Assembly: GCF_038008325.1 (NCBI RefSeq)
Contig: NZ_JBBOYW010000001.1
Location: 2,408,001-2,472,000, forward strand
DNA from: Lysinibacillus sp. FSL K6-0232
Lineage (GTDB): Bacteria; Bacillota; Bacilli; Bacillales_A; Planococcaceae
Length of the DNA stretch: 64,000 bases
Reading direction: 5' to 3'
The notes below the pieces were generated by a model. That model was not told where the DNA came from, ran no database searches, and was given only the letters and a program-made list of their open reading frames with translations. A program made the position numbers and the translations under genes. Positions 1-8,626 of the stretch are shown here, in pieces (position 1 is the stretch's first letter; every line of letters begins with the position of its first letter).

Positions 1-1449
1 CAATGGTACACCGATGCCATTACCGCGCGGGTATCTTAAAGCGATTGGACCACCATCATAATCAATCGCTGTTTTCACCATATGCTGACCTTCGTTTTCA
101 TCCTTTGGCATCATAATGGTCATATTTGGAATATGGCGTAGGAACGCAATATCAAAGACACCCTGATGTGTTTCCCCATCTGCCCCAACTAAGCCTGCAC
201 GATCAATACCGATAAAAACATTTAAGTTTGGACGAGCAATATCATGTAACACTTGGTCATATGCACGCTGCAGAAATGTCGAATAAATCGCTAAAAATGG
301 CTTCATTTTTTGTGTTGCTAAACCTGCTGCCATTGTCGATGCATGCTGCTCAGCAATCCCAACATCAAAGAAACGATTTGGAAAATCCTTTTGAATACCT
401 TGCAGCTTTGAGCCAACAGGCATCGCAGGCGTAATTGTCACAACGCGTTCATCCTCACGGGCAATCTTACGAACCGTTTCCGCAATTAAGCTACTCCATG
501 CAGGGCCTTTTGTTTCCGATTTAACAAAGGCACCATTTTCAATTTTATAGGGTCCTGTGCCATGCCAGTTACCAATTGTATCATCCTCAGCTGGCTTATA
601 GCCTTTGCCTTTTTTCGTAATGACATGAACAAGCACAGGCCCTTTTACTTTTTTGGCATGGGATAATGTTGTTTCAAGCGCCTCAAAATCATGCCCATCA
701 ATAGGCCCTAAATATTTAAAGCCTAGCTCCTCAAAAAATACACCCGATACGACTAAATATTTCAGGCTGTCCTTTACACGTTCTGCTGTTGATGCAAGCT
801 TGCCACCAAGCACAGGAATTTTATTCATTAAAGATTCTAGCTCTTCCTTCGCCTTTGAATATTCCTTTGCAGTCCGTAAACGTCCTAATACATTGTGTAA
901 AGCCCCAACATTGGGCGCAATGGACATTTCATTATCATTTAAGATAACAATCATATTTGTTTTGGCATGACCAATATGATTTAAAGCTTCTAGTGCCATG
1001 CCACCTGTTAATGCACCATCCCCAATAATCGGAATAACAAAGTTTTTGTCTTTCTTAATATCACGTGCTGCTGCCATACCCATGGCTGCTGATAAGGACG
1101 TCGAGCTATGACCTGTTTCCCACTCATCATGTTCACTCTCCACGCGCTTTGGAAATCCACAAAGCCCTTTGAACTGACGTAGTGTGTCAAATTGACTCGC
1201 ACGACCTGTTAAAATTTTATGCACGTAAGCTTGGTGGCCCACATCCCATAAAAACTTATCCTTTGGACTGTCAAACATTTTATGCAGCATAATCGTTAGC
1301 TCTACAACCCCTAAATTGGGTCCAATATGCCCACCTGTGACAGAACATTTTTCAATTAAGAAGGTACGAATATCTTGTGCAAGCTGCTCAAGCTCCCTCT
1401 TATTTAAGTTTTTTAAAAAGGATGGACTAGTTATTTTATTTAAATCCAC
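1..1449 (-). CDS. dxs: 1-deoxy-D-xylulose-5-phosphate synthase, C-terminus outside window
   Basis: Thiamine-diphosphate enzyme that condenses pyruvate with glyceraldehyde 3-phosphate, the first step of the MEP isoprenoid pathway. The 483 visible codons are open from a GTG start ([15 protein letters not shown]) and run off the left edge in the pyrimidine-binding/transketolase part, so roughly the last 150 residues are missing. Visible motifs are [14 protein letters not shown] near residue 40, the ThDP signature [17 protein letters not shown] followed by [15 protein letters not shown], and [15 protein letters not shown] further on. An AAAAGGTG Shine-Dalgarno lies about 10 nt before the GTG. Another in-frame GTG sits three codons upstream but is too close to that site. 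It lies downstream of ispA, as in Bacillus subtilis, so two successive isoprenoid enzymes are probably co-transcribed. Confidence 0.95.
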   Translation of the reverse strand, partial: MDLNKITSPSFLKNLNKRELEQLAQDIRTFLIEKCSVTGGHIGPNLGVVELTIMLHKMFDSPKDKFLWDVGHQAYVHKILTGRASQFDTLRQFKGLCGFPKRVESEHDEWETGHSSTSLSAAMGMAAARDIKKDKNFVIPIIGDGALTGGMALEALNHIGHAKTNMIVILNDNEMSIAPNVGALHNVLGRLRTAKEYSKAKEELESLMNKIPVLGGKLASTAERVKDSLKYLVVSGVFFEELGFKYLGPIDGHDFEALETTLSHAKKVKGPVLVHVITKKGKGYKPAEDDTIGNWHGTGPYKIENGAFVKSETKGPAWSSLIAETVRKIAREDERVVTITPAMPVGSKLQGIQKDFPNRFFDVGIAEQHASTMAAGLATQKMKPFLAIYSTFLQRAYDQVLHDIARPNLNVFIGIDRAGLVGADGETHQGVFDIAFLRHIPNMTIMMPKDENEGQHMVKTAIDYDGGPIALRYPRGNGIGVPL

Positions 1450-1614
1450 CTTTCTCACACACCTTTTCAATAAAATATTCACCGTAATTGTGTTTCCACC
1501 ATTATAACAGTGTTATCAATATGCTAAAAGCATGAACCCTTCATTGTTTGGCATTTTGCAAATGTTCTCACCTATTCTAGCATATTCTTTTCCTTTAACG
1601 CCTTGATTTTTCTC

Positions 1615-2496
1615 TTAGTTTTTACGATGAACAATATAAGATGCAAAATCACGCAATAAGCTGGCATCTATTGATAATTGATCCAGCGCATGAATGGCAT
1701 GTTGATAATGCTCCTCCAGCTTTGCTTTGGCTCCCTCTAATGTTAAAAGAGCTGGATATGTGCTTTTATCACTAGCCACATCCTTTCCAGCTGTTTTGCC
1801 AAGCTCTTCTGTTGTGCCTTCAATATCTAAAATATCATCTTGAATCTGGAAGGCTAGACCAATATGATGTGCATACTCTTTTAAGATTGTACGATCTTGC
1901 GCCGAAACATCCGCTAATACTGCTCCCGCTTCAATACTAAATCGCAACAGCGCACCTGTTTTATTAACATGCACCTGCTCAAGCTCTTCCAAATTAAGCT
2001 GACGTTGCTCACCTTCCATATCAAGCACCTGTCCGCCAACCATGCCCTCTGCTCCTGCTGCAACACTTAATAGTTCGACAAGCTCCATGCGTTTTTCAGC
2101 AGCAATATCCATACGTGCTAAAATACCGAATGCAAGTGTATTTAAGGCATCACCTGCAAGCGTGGCAAGTGCCTCTCCATATACTTTATGGTTCGTTGGC
2201 TTGCCCCTTCTAAAATCATCATTATCCATGCTTGGTAAATCATCATGGATTAAAGAATACGTATGAATAATTTCAATCACAGCGCCTACCGTGAAGCCAT
2301 CCTGTAAATGTTGACGATAGAGCTCAAGTACCGCTACTACAAAAAGTGGTCGAATACGCTTACCACCAGCCTTTAAAGAATAGAGCATCGAGTCCTTTAA
2401 ATTAGCGGGCGCCTCAATTTTTTCAACAAGCGCAAACATTGTTTCTTCAATTTGTGGTGTATTGCTTTCGATAAAATATTTTAATGATTCATTCAT
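1615..2496 (-). CDS. ispA: Polyprenyl synthetase / farnesyl diphosphate synthase
   Basis: Head-to-tail condensation of isopentenyl diphosphate with allylic diphosphates to give farnesyl diphosphate, in the cytosol. The 293-residue length is normal. The first Asp-rich motif DDLPSMDNDD lies at about residues 85-94 and is followed by RRGKPTNHKVYGE; the second, QIQDDILDIEGT, is near residue 220 and is followed by the GKTAGKD loop. KAGGKRIRP near residue 43 binds the diphosphate. The start lies 3 nt after the xseB stop, so xseA-xseB-ispA form a tight unit with dxs downstream. A farnesyl diphosphate supply matters here because a ComX-like prenylated peptide gene occurs at 45.1 kb, but this protein has the housekeeping IspA pattern and I would not call it ComQ. 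Confidence 0.95.
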   Translation of the reverse strand: MNESLKYFIESNTPQIEETMFALVEKIEAPANLKDSMLYSLKAGGKRIRPLFVVAVLELYRQHLQDGFTVGAVIEIIHTYSLIHDDLPSMDNDDFRRGKPTNHKVYGEALATLAGDALNTLAFGILARMDIAAEKRMELVELLSVAAGAEGMVGGQVLDMEGEQRQLNLEELEQVHVNKTGALLRFSIEAGAVLADVSAQDRTILKEYAHHIGLAFQIQDDILDIEGTTEELGKTAGKDVASDKSTYPALLTLEGAKAKLEEHYQHAIHALDQLSIDASLLRDFASYIVHRKN

Positions 2497-2499
2497 TGG

Positions 2500-2733
2500 C
2501 TAGCTCTCTCCCTTTAATGGATCAAATGCTGTTGTTTCACCATTTTCTTGTACAATGGATACTAACTGTTCCTCTGCATGTTGCAGCTTATAATGGCAAA
2601 ACTTTGATAGCTCCATTCCTTGCTTATATAAATCAATGGCATTTTCCAACGGCACATCGCCTTGTTCTAGCTGTCGAACAATTTCTTCTAGTGCTGCCAT
2701 CGCCTCTGCAAACGTTTGTTGTTTTTCTGTCAC
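2500..2733 (-). CDS. xseB: Exodeoxyribonuclease VII small subunit
   Basis: Small subunit of exonuclease VII, which degrades single-stranded DNA in both directions to oligonucleotides. It is 77 residues, the usual size, with the family signature FAEAMAALEEIVRQLEQGD and the second helix LYKQGMELSKFCHYKL, a two-helix hairpin that coats the large subunit. Its start overlaps the end of xseA by 4 nt, which implies translational coupling and matched stoichiometry. Confidence 0.95.
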   Translation of the reverse strand: MTEKQQTFAEAMAALEEIVRQLEQGDVPLENAIDLYKQGMELSKFCHYKLQHAEEQLVSIVQENGETTAFDPLKGES

Positions 2734-4088
2734 AACGATTCCCCCTCATTCTTTGGCAAGATATTCGTCACTTCAGCCATTACCTGCCCATCATGGAAGG
2801 TCAGTGTTAGCTGATCCTGCTTTTGCACCTCATTAGCTGATTGAATCACCTGCTGATCTTTAGAGGCTACTGTAAAGCCTCGTGTTAAAATCGCCAGTGG
2901 ATTTAAAGCTTCCAGTGTTCTAACCGTTGCCTCAAATTGCTGCTGCTGCCTTGTCACATAATACGTTACAGCGCGTGTTAATTGTTGCACTTGCGCTTCA
3001 AGCTCCCGTTGATGGAAGGCCAGTGCTTTTTTAGGTGAATGCTGCTCCACCGCACTATGTAACTGCTGAAGTTGCGCCGTTTTTCTCATTAAATCTACCT
3101 GCATCGCTTTTTGCAAGTCCGTATCAAGTTGTGCCAACTTTTCCGTAAATGGTCGGTAGAGTCTTTCGGGCATTGCCAAAGGGTACGACTGTTGGAGCTT
3201 ATTTAGACGCTGTCGCTCAGCCAGAAGTTGCGACCGAACCATTTGATAAAGCTGTGATTGCTGTGTAAGCACCCGCTGATAAAGCTCCGTTTGGTCTGGC
3301 ACAGCTATTTCAGCTGCTGCTGTTGGTGTAGGTGCACGTAAATCAGCGACATAATCTGCAATAGTTGTATCTGTTTCATGACCAACTGCACTAATAATAG
3401 GAATGTGACTGTCAAAAATGGCGCGTGCTACAATCTCCTCATTAAAAGCCCATAAATCTTCAATGGAGCCTCCACCTCGTCCAACAATTAGCACATCACA
3501 TTGTGCATCCATATTGGCACGTTCAATATTTTCCACAATATTAGGTGCTGCCTGTGCTCCTTGAACAAGCGTTGGGTAGATCAGCACTTTCGCAAGCGGG
3601 TAACGTCTGTTTAACGTTGTACAAATATCCCGAATCGCCGCTCCTGTTGTGGATGTTAAGACACCAATTGTTTCAGGAAATGTTGGAATTGACTGTTTCC
3701 ACTCAGGCTTGAATAGCCCTTCTTTTTGTAGCTGTTCTTTTAATTGATGAAAGGCAACAAATAAGCTACCAATGCCATCAGGCTGCATTTCCTGCACATA
3801 GAGCTGGTAGGCTCCATAGTTTTCGTAAACGTTTACATCACCGCGAATAAATACTTGCATGCCTTCCTTTGGTTCAAATGCTAATTTTGTAGCTGCGGTT
3901 TTAAACATTGTAGCCGCAATTCGTGCTCCATCATCCTTTAATGTAAAGTAAATATGACCTGATTGATGAAGCTTCACATTTGATAGCTCACCCTTTACAT
4001 ACACCTCACGTAAATGTGGATCAGCATCAAATTTTCGTTTAATATATTTTGTTAATGCTTTTACTGTTAAATAAGAAGCAGAGGACAT
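2730..4088 (-). CDS. xseA: Exodeoxyribonuclease VII large subunit
   Basis: Catalytic subunit of exonuclease VII, used in mismatch repair and removal of single-stranded DNA. It has 452 residues. An N-terminal OB fold (about 1-105; YVKGELSNVKLHQSGHIYF, VFIRGDVNVYENYGAYQLYV) is followed by the catalytic domain (about 130-340; IGVLTSTTGAAIRDI, IVGRGGGSIEDLWAFN, PIISAVGHETDTTIADYVAD) and a long coiled coil rich in Gln and Leu. The start is the first ATG after an intergenic stretch. An extended -10-like TGGTATGAT at 4136-4144 is a weak promoter candidate with no good -35. First gene of the xseA-xseB-ispA-dxs run. Confidence 0.95.
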   Translation of the reverse strand: MSSASYLTVKALTKYIKRKFDADPHLREVYVKGELSNVKLHQSGHIYFTLKDDGARIAATMFKTAATKLAFEPKEGMQVFIRGDVNVYENYGAYQLYVQEMQPDGIGSLFVAFHQLKEQLQKEGLFKPEWKQSIPTFPETIGVLTSTTGAAIRDICTTLNRRYPLAKVLIYPTLVQGAQAAPNIVENIERANMDAQCDVLIVGRGGGSIEDLWAFNEEIVARAIFDSHIPIISAVGHETDTTIADYVADLRAPTPTAAAEIAVPDQTELYQRVLTQQSQLYQMVRSQLLAERQRLNKLQQSYPLAMPERLYRPFTEKLAQLDTDLQKAMQVDLMRKTAQLQQLHSAVEQHSPKKALAFHQRELEAQVQQLTRAVTYYVTRQQQQFEATVRTLEALNPLAILTRGFTVASKDQQVIQSANEVQKQDQLTLTFHDGQVMAEVTNILPKNEGESL

Positions 4089-4451
4089 ATTTTCGGCTCC
4101 TTTACTAAAATCAAGTTTTTCGCAAAACTACACCTATCATACCATTTTTTATGGTGATTGACGTGTCAAAATGCAGTTTCGCTAGAAAAAATAGTTGTCT
4201 TGTACGCTACTGACAACCAACTATAGCATATTCACATGCTTTCTCACTATTAGAAACCGTTGAGGATAATACATCACAGAAAAAGTTCCACATTTACGCT
4301 CTAAAAGTCATCTTAAAATGAAACATAAGCTCTTCTATTTCGTTACTATGGAACAATGCTAAAAGGCATCGAGAAATTTAAGCTCGATGCCTTTAGCAAC
4401 AGTCTAAAGGCCTCTCAAAACAACCGTTGAAATGACCTTTTCCTATCATAT
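4089..4451. other. Intergenic region xseA-folD
   Basis: No gene is supported in these 363 bases: stops are frequent in all frames and no ribosome site precedes a plausible start. It holds the inverted repeat described separately (4362-4394) and a weak promoter candidate for xseA near 4140. Confidence 0.6.
4362..4394 (-). terminator. Candidate terminator after folD
   Basis: Perfect 12-bp inverted repeat AAAGGCATCGAG / CTCGATGCCTTT with a 9-nt loop, 58 nt past the folD stop. On the minus strand only CCTTTTAGC follows, so the U-tract is short; it may be a weak terminator or an RNA-stabilising hairpin. Confidence 0.5.
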
Positions 4452-5306
4452 TTATTTTGCAAGCGTATTTTCAGCTGCTTGCACTGTGTTGAATAGTAAC
4501 ATTGTGATGGTCATTGGACCAACACCGCCTGGTACAGGAGTAATAGCAGATGCAACACCTTCTACCTCTGTAAAGTTTACATCGCCACAAAGCTTGTTAT
4601 TGTCGTCACGGTTAATACCAACATCAATCACAACCGCCCCCTCTTTTACATGCTCTTTTGTAATAAAGTTTGCACGTCCCACAGCAGCTATCAAAATATC
4701 TGCTTGCTTTGTAAATGAAGGTAAATCTGGCGTTTTAGAATGTGTATACGTCACCGTTGCATCCTTTTGCAATAATAGTTGTCCCATTGGCTTACCAACG
4801 ATATGACTGCGCCCTACGATAACAGCATGCTTGCCTGCGATGTCAATTCCTGAATACTCAAGAAGCTTCATCACGCCAAATGGTGTACAAGGTAAAAATG
4901 TTTCTTGGCCAAGCATCATTTTCCCAACGCTAACAGGTGAGAAGCCATCCACATCTTTCTCAACAGCGATTGTCGCAATCACTGTATCCTCATCAATATG
5001 CTTTGGCAGTGGCAATTGTACTAAAATACCATGAATATCCTCACGTTGATTGAGTAATTGAATTTGTGTTAATAATTCCTCTTGTGTCGTTTCCTCTGGC
5101 AGTTTTACAAGCTCTGAAAACATCCCAATCGCTTCACAAGATTTTTGTTTATTTCTCACATATGTAGCTGAGGCTTGGTTATCTCCAACTAAAACAACCG
5201 CTAAGCCAGGTGTTACCCCGCGCTCCTTTAGACGGTTAACGCGCTCCGCTACCGCATTACGAATTTCTTGACCAATTTCTTTACCATTAATAATTGTACT
5301 CGACAT
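4452..5306 (-). CDS. folD: Methylenetetrahydrofolate dehydrogenase / cyclohydrolase
   Basis: Bifunctional NADP-dependent 5,10-methylene-THF dehydrogenase and 5,10-methenyl-THF cyclohydrolase of one-carbon metabolism. It is 284 residues, full length. Family motifs are VGDNQASATYVRNKQKSCE (about 41-59, with the catalytic Lys), ILVQLPLPKHI, the Rossmann signature VIVGRSHIVGKPMGQLL (about 163-179), and the C-terminal PGGVGPMTITML. It lies 31 nt downstream of nusB. The glycine cleavage operon at 48.7-52.7 kb feeds the same 5,10-methylene-THF pool. Confidence 0.97.
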   Translation of the reverse strand: MSSTIINGKEIGQEIRNAVAERVNRLKERGVTPGLAVVLVGDNQASATYVRNKQKSCEAIGMFSELVKLPEETTQEELLTQIQLLNQREDIHGILVQLPLPKHIDEDTVIATIAVEKDVDGFSPVSVGKMMLGQETFLPCTPFGVMKLLEYSGIDIAGKHAVIVGRSHIVGKPMGQLLLQKDATVTYTHSKTPDLPSFTKQADILIAAVGRANFITKEHVKEGAVVIDVGINRDDNNKLCGDVNFTEVEGVASAITPVPGGVGPMTITMLLFNTVQAAENTLAK

Positions 5307-5337
5307 AAACCTTCGTTACTCCTTCCAATTCAACACA

Positions 5338-5721
5338 TTATTCTTGTTCTGTAAATTTAGAAAGTACACCATTGACGAATTTAGATGACCCATCATCGCC
5401 AAATGTTTTACATAACTCAATTGCTTCATTCAGCACTACTCTTTTTGGTGTTTCAGGCATGTACAATAGCTCGTATACAGCTAGGCGTAAAACCGTTCTT
5501 TCAATTTTCGGCAGACGAGCAAGTGACCACTTTTCAAGATGCTGCTCTAAAGTAGCATCAATTTCCTCCAAATGTTCAGCTGTTCCAGTAACAATCTTTT
5601 CGTAGAAGACATTTGTCGGTTGACCTTTAATATGGGCCATTGCTTCTTCAACTGTTAAATCTGTATTGTCTAGCTGAAACAATACTTGCAACGCTTTTTC
5701 GCGTGCCTCATGTCGTTTCAT
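5338..5721 (-). CDS. nusB: Transcription antitermination factor NusB
   Basis: RNA-binding antitermination protein that acts with NusE (S10) on boxA sequences of rRNA operons. It is 127 residues and all-helical, with the N-terminal signature MKRHEAREKALQVLFQLD and the C-terminal VLNEAIELCKTFGDDGSSKF-VNGVL segment, both diagnostic. It is probably transcribed with folD. In B. subtilis yqhY lies directly upstream; here a plus-strand efflux gene and a broken small gene separate the two. Confidence 0.97.
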   Translation of the reverse strand: MKRHEAREKALQVLFQLDNTDLTVEEAMAHIKGQPTNVFYEKIVTGTAEHLEEIDATLEQHLEKWSLARLPKIERTVLRLAVYELLYMPETPKRVVLNEAIELCKTFGDDGSSKFVNGVLSKFTEQE

Positions 5722-5945
5722 GTAAAGCTCTCCTTCTTAAGTGGCATTAACGTTTATAATAGCATAAAATCGCCAGAGAAACACGATTTCAAGCAAGTTT
5801 TCAATAATCTGAAACCTTTTTTTACCTAAATTAACTATTTATTTTTCACCAATCAAGTAGCAGCATTGCACACAGACAATTGGCGATTCCTCATGAAGAA
5901 GCTTTTCCTAAAACCTCAAGCAATGAAAAAATATAAACAAATCCT
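5722..5945. other. Intergenic region upstream of nusB
   Basis: AT-rich spacer between two divergent genes. It should hold the nusB promoter, but I see no unambiguous -35/-10 pair. No coding frame is supported. Confidence 0.4.
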
Positions 5946-5976
5946 TTGACCCTATAGTTACTATAGGGGTTATTGT
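5946..5976 (+). promoter_or_regulatory. MerR-type promoter with 19-bp spacer operator
   Basis: TTGACC (5946-5951) and TATTGT (5971-5976) are separated by 19 bp rather than 17. The spacer region carries the perfect dyad CCCTATAG-TTA-CTATAGGG (5950-5968). An overlong spacer with a central dyad is the hallmark of promoters activated by MerR-family regulators, which untwist the DNA. It lies 44 nt before the Bmr-like efflux gene. No MerR-family gene is in the window. Confidence 0.75.
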
Positions 5977-6019
5977 ATTACATGGACATATTCTAGATAT
6001 CGTTTTAAAGGAGAAAGTT

Positions 6020-7189
6020 ATGAGCAAGAAACAACATGTAACACTAGCAATTTTATTATCCAATCTCTTTATTGCCTTTTTAGGTATTGGCTTAGTAATT
6101 CCTGTACTGCCAACTCTTATGAATGAGCTTCATATTTCAGGCTCTGTCGTTGGCTTTATGGTAGCAGCCTTTGCCATTACACAGCTAATTGTATCGCCAA
6201 TTGCAGGGAAATTGGTCGATCGTATCGGTCGTAAAGTCATGATTGTCGCAGGTCTTTTTATTTTTGGTCTTTCAGAGCTACTATTTGGGCTTGGCCGCTC
6301 AGTTGAAGTTTTATTTATCTCTCGTATGCTAGGTGGCATTAGCGCAGCCTTTATTATGCCAGCGGTAACTGCCTATATTGCGGATATTACAACAATGGCA
6401 CAGCGTCCAAAGGCTCTTGGCTATATGAGTGCAGCAATTAGTACAGGGTTTATTATTGGGCCTGGGCTTGGTGGATTTTTAGCTGAATATGGGACACGTA
6501 TTCCCTTTTATGCTGCTGGGGTACTAGGCTTTATCGCCGCCCTTCTATCACTATCATTCTTAAAGGAACCAACGCGTGTTGAAGACAAGGAGGAGGCTAC
6601 ACCTTCTATGCTTGGCAGCGTCAAGCGAGTGTTTACCCCGCTTTATTTTATTCCATTTATTCTTATTTTTGTGCTATCGTTTGGTCTTGCAGCCTTCGAA
6701 TCGCTTTTTAGCTTATTTGTTGACCATAAATTTACCTTCACACCAACAGATATCGCCATTATTATTACAGGAAGCGGTATTATTGGTGCATTGGCACAAT
6801 TAATGCTATTTGATTGGCTAACAAAGAAAATGGGAGAAATCAATGTTATTCGCTACTCGCTTATTTTATCAGCTGTTTTAACATTTGCGATGACGATTGT
6901 TAGTCATTATTTCGCTATATTATTTGTGACATTCTTTATTTTTGTAGGCTTCGACTTAATACGCCCTGCCATTACATCCTATTTATCTAAAATCGCAGGC
7001 AATGAGCAAGGCTTTGTTGGGGGCATGAACTCCATGTTTACAAGCCTTGGCAATATATTCGGACCTATTTTAGGTGGTAAATTATTCGATATCGATTTAA
7101 ACTATCCATATTATTTTGCAACCATCGTTTTAGCGCTTGGCGTAATATTAGCGATGTTTTGGCGAAAGCCCAAACATATTGAATTATAA
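6020..7189 (+). CDS. Bmr/NorA-type multidrug efflux MFS transporter
   Basis: Proton-driven drug exporter of the 12-TM DHA1 branch of the major facilitator superfamily, in the cytoplasmic membrane. It is 389 residues, the family norm. The N-terminus (LLSNLFIAFLGIGLVIPVLP), the loop 2-3 signature GKLVDRIGRKVMI and antiporter motif C in TM5 (MSAAISTGFIIGPGLGGFLA) closely resemble my recollection of B. subtilis Bmr and Blt. The start has a good AAAGGAGAAAGTT ribosome site. The promoter architecture suggests induction by a MerR-type sensor, as BmrR and BltR do in B. subtilis. The gene is opposite to its neighbours and interrupts the conserved yqhY-nusB adjacency, so it is likely an insertion. The exact substrate is unknown. 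Confidence 0.92.
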   Translation: MSKKQHVTLAILLSNLFIAFLGIGLVIPVLPTLMNELHISGSVVGFMVAAFAITQLIVSPIAGKLVDRIGRKVMIVAGLFIFGLSELLFGLGRSVEVLFISRMLGGISAAFIMPAVTAYIADITTMAQRPKALGYMSAAISTGFIIGPGLGGFLAEYGTRIPFYAAGVLGFIAALLSLSFLKEPTRVEDKEEATPSMLGSVKRVFTPLYFIPFILIFVLSFGLAAFESLFSLFVDHKFTFTPTDIAIIITGSGIIGALAQLMLFDWLTKKMGEINVIRYSLILSAVLTFAMTIVSHYFAILFVTFFIFVGFDLIRPAITSYLSKIAGNEQGFVGGMNSMFTSLGNIFGPILGGKLFDIDLNYPYYFATIVLALGVILAMFWRKPKHIEL

Positions 7190-7243
7190 GACAAAGGATT
7201 GCCCCTTATCATAGGAAGTGGGTTCATCTATATCACATAAAAT

Positions 7244-7290
7244 ACCTCTAAGGTGAGTGTGTACACACAACGTCATTTTAGAGGTTTTTC
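7244..7290 (+). terminator. Terminator of the efflux gene
   Basis: ACCTCTAA pairs with TTAGAGGT around an inner GTGTGTACACAC helix and is followed by TTTTTC; 55 nt after the stop codon. Confidence 0.8.
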
Positions 7291-7393
7291 TATGCTCACA
7301 GACAGAAGAGAAATAGATTTATTTCACTTCTTTCTGAAATTTAGGTAAAATAAACCAGAAGATGTATTTTCACAACTTGGGAGGTGCTACGTT

Positions 7394-7843
7394 ATGCGAA
7401 GAAGTAAGCGATTTAACCTGGTAGTTGTAGCCACTATTCTTGCCCTTTGTATAGCTGGTATTCTATTTTATGCAGAATATGGAACAAAGAGTCTTGTAGA
7501 TGAACTCGTTACAAACCCTGATAAATTTGAAGAAGTTGTTGACAGTATTGCTGTTTGAGAAATGAATGGTGGTGTCGATAACAAAAGTATATTAATCGCA
7601 ACTAAAGAGGATGCGTTATATAAGGAAGTACGCAGCATGTTAAATAATTGGGAGGTAAAGCGGACATTATTTAAAAGCTCGGATGCTTCGAACTCCTATT
7701 ATAAAATAGTTTTCACTGATAACGATCATCCTACTAATCCCATTAATCTATTAATTTCTAAAGATGAAATGCTGAACATTCACGCAAAAGAATATGAACT
7801 TGTTAAAGGCGATTTAGATGACTTACTTAAAATTACTAACTAA
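7394..7843 (+). pseudogene. Small membrane-anchored protein, interrupted by in-frame TGA
   Basis: A 149-codon frame begins at ATG 7394 with a good GGGAGGTG site. It encodes a basic start (MRRSKRF), one membrane segment (about residues 8-27) and a short extracellular stretch, stops at TGA 7556-7558, then continues in the same frame with no other stop to TAA 7841-7843. The downstream part (NKSILIATKEDALYKEVRSM ... LLISKDEMLNIHAKEYELVK) looks like a compact soluble domain. The simplest reading is a nonsense change of a Trp codon (TGG to TGA). The downstream ATG (7562) has no ribosome site of its own. Two separate proteins of 54 and 93 residues are possible but less likely. Function not recognised. 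Confidence 0.65.
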
Positions 7844-7890
7844 CTTCCTAAAAGCAAAGGATGATTCAAAAGACATCATTCATCAGCAAT

Positions 7891-7934
7891 TTAGGCTACT
7901 TAACTCCGTAGAATACGGTTACTAAGTAGCCTAA
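7891..7934. terminator. Bidirectional terminator
   Basis: Perfect 12-bp stem TTAGGCTACTTA / TAAGTAGCCTAA between convergent genes, with an inner CCGTA/TACGG helix. It can serve the broken plus-strand gene and yqhY on the minus strand. Confidence 0.8.
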
Positions 7935-7969
7935 TTAAATGTGTTATGTTATTTTATCAAATTGCTTAT

Positions 7970-8383
7970 TTATGATTCCTGTGCTGTTGCTTCTTCTTTT
8001 TCAAAATGAATGCCTGTAATATGTACATTCACTTCCGCTGTTTCGAGTGCCGTCATATGAAAAATTGCTTGACGTATTTGCGTTTGTACTTCCTTTGCGA
8101 CCTTAGGAATGGTATATCCATATTTCACAGAGCAAAATACATCGATTGCAATATCACCAGTTTCTGTTACACCTGATTTAATACCTTTATTGTGTACTTT
8201 TTTGCCAAAACGTTCAGCAACACCTGTAGCAATATTGCCACGCGTTGCAGCAATACCTTCAACCTCATTTACTGCGATTCCCGCTACAATCTCGATTACT
8301 TCAGCCGCAACCTCTATTTTCCCCAGCTCTTCTTTTCCAGAAGGTGTTGGTTGTACGAAAGATTGTCCTACTTTCTCTGCCAT
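7970..8383 (-). CDS. yqhY: Asp23/Gls24 family envelope stress protein (YqhY)
   Basis: Asp23/Gls24-family protein of 137 residues. Family motifs are LGKIEVAAEVIEIVAGIAV, GVAERFGKKVHNKG and a C-terminal TALETAEVNVHITGI helix/strand. In Bacillus YqhY is tied genetically to acetyl-CoA carboxylase control, and it lies next to accC here too. The frame is open 12 codons further up, but ATG 8383 (MAEKVGQSF) has an AAAGGATG site and fits the family N-terminus. A terminator separates it from accC, so it probably has its own promoter. Confidence 0.92.
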   Translation of the reverse strand: MAEKVGQSFVQPTPSGKEELGKIEVAAEVIEIVAGIAVNEVEGIAATRGNIATGVAERFGKKVHNKGIKSGVTETGDIAIDVFCSVKYGYTIPKVAKEVQTQIRQAIFHMTALETAEVNVHITGIHFEKEEATAQES

Positions 8384-8578
8384 ACAAATATCATCCTTTC
8401 CCTTGCACATCACAAACAAATGCTGTACTTACATTTATTATACTATAAAAAAGAACGTTTGGCTGTCGAAAGCCATTTTATCCGATAAATTTAAAAAATT
8501 GGGCGATAAAGCCTATTTTTTATTCGATAACTTTCACAATCTAATCAATACATTTAACACCAGTAATTCAAATAAACA

Positions 8579-8612
8579 AAAACCTCCTAACTACTAAAAG
8601 TTAGAAGGTTTT
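8579..8612 (-). terminator. Terminator of accBC
   Basis: AAAACCTCCTAACT pairs with AGTTAGAAGGTTTT (one mismatch, short loop), followed on the minus strand by a T-rich run. It lies just past the accC stop. Confidence 0.85.
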
Positions 8613-8626
8613 AAAATCGCAAACGC

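Noticed and set aside
1615..2496. ComQ for the ComX-like peptide
   Set aside because: The Asp-rich motifs, length and the xse-dxs context are those of housekeeping IspA, 43 kb from comX.
7556..7558. Selenocysteine at the in-frame TGA
   Set aside because: No SECIS-like hairpin follows and the context gives no redox motif; a Trp codon mutation is simpler.
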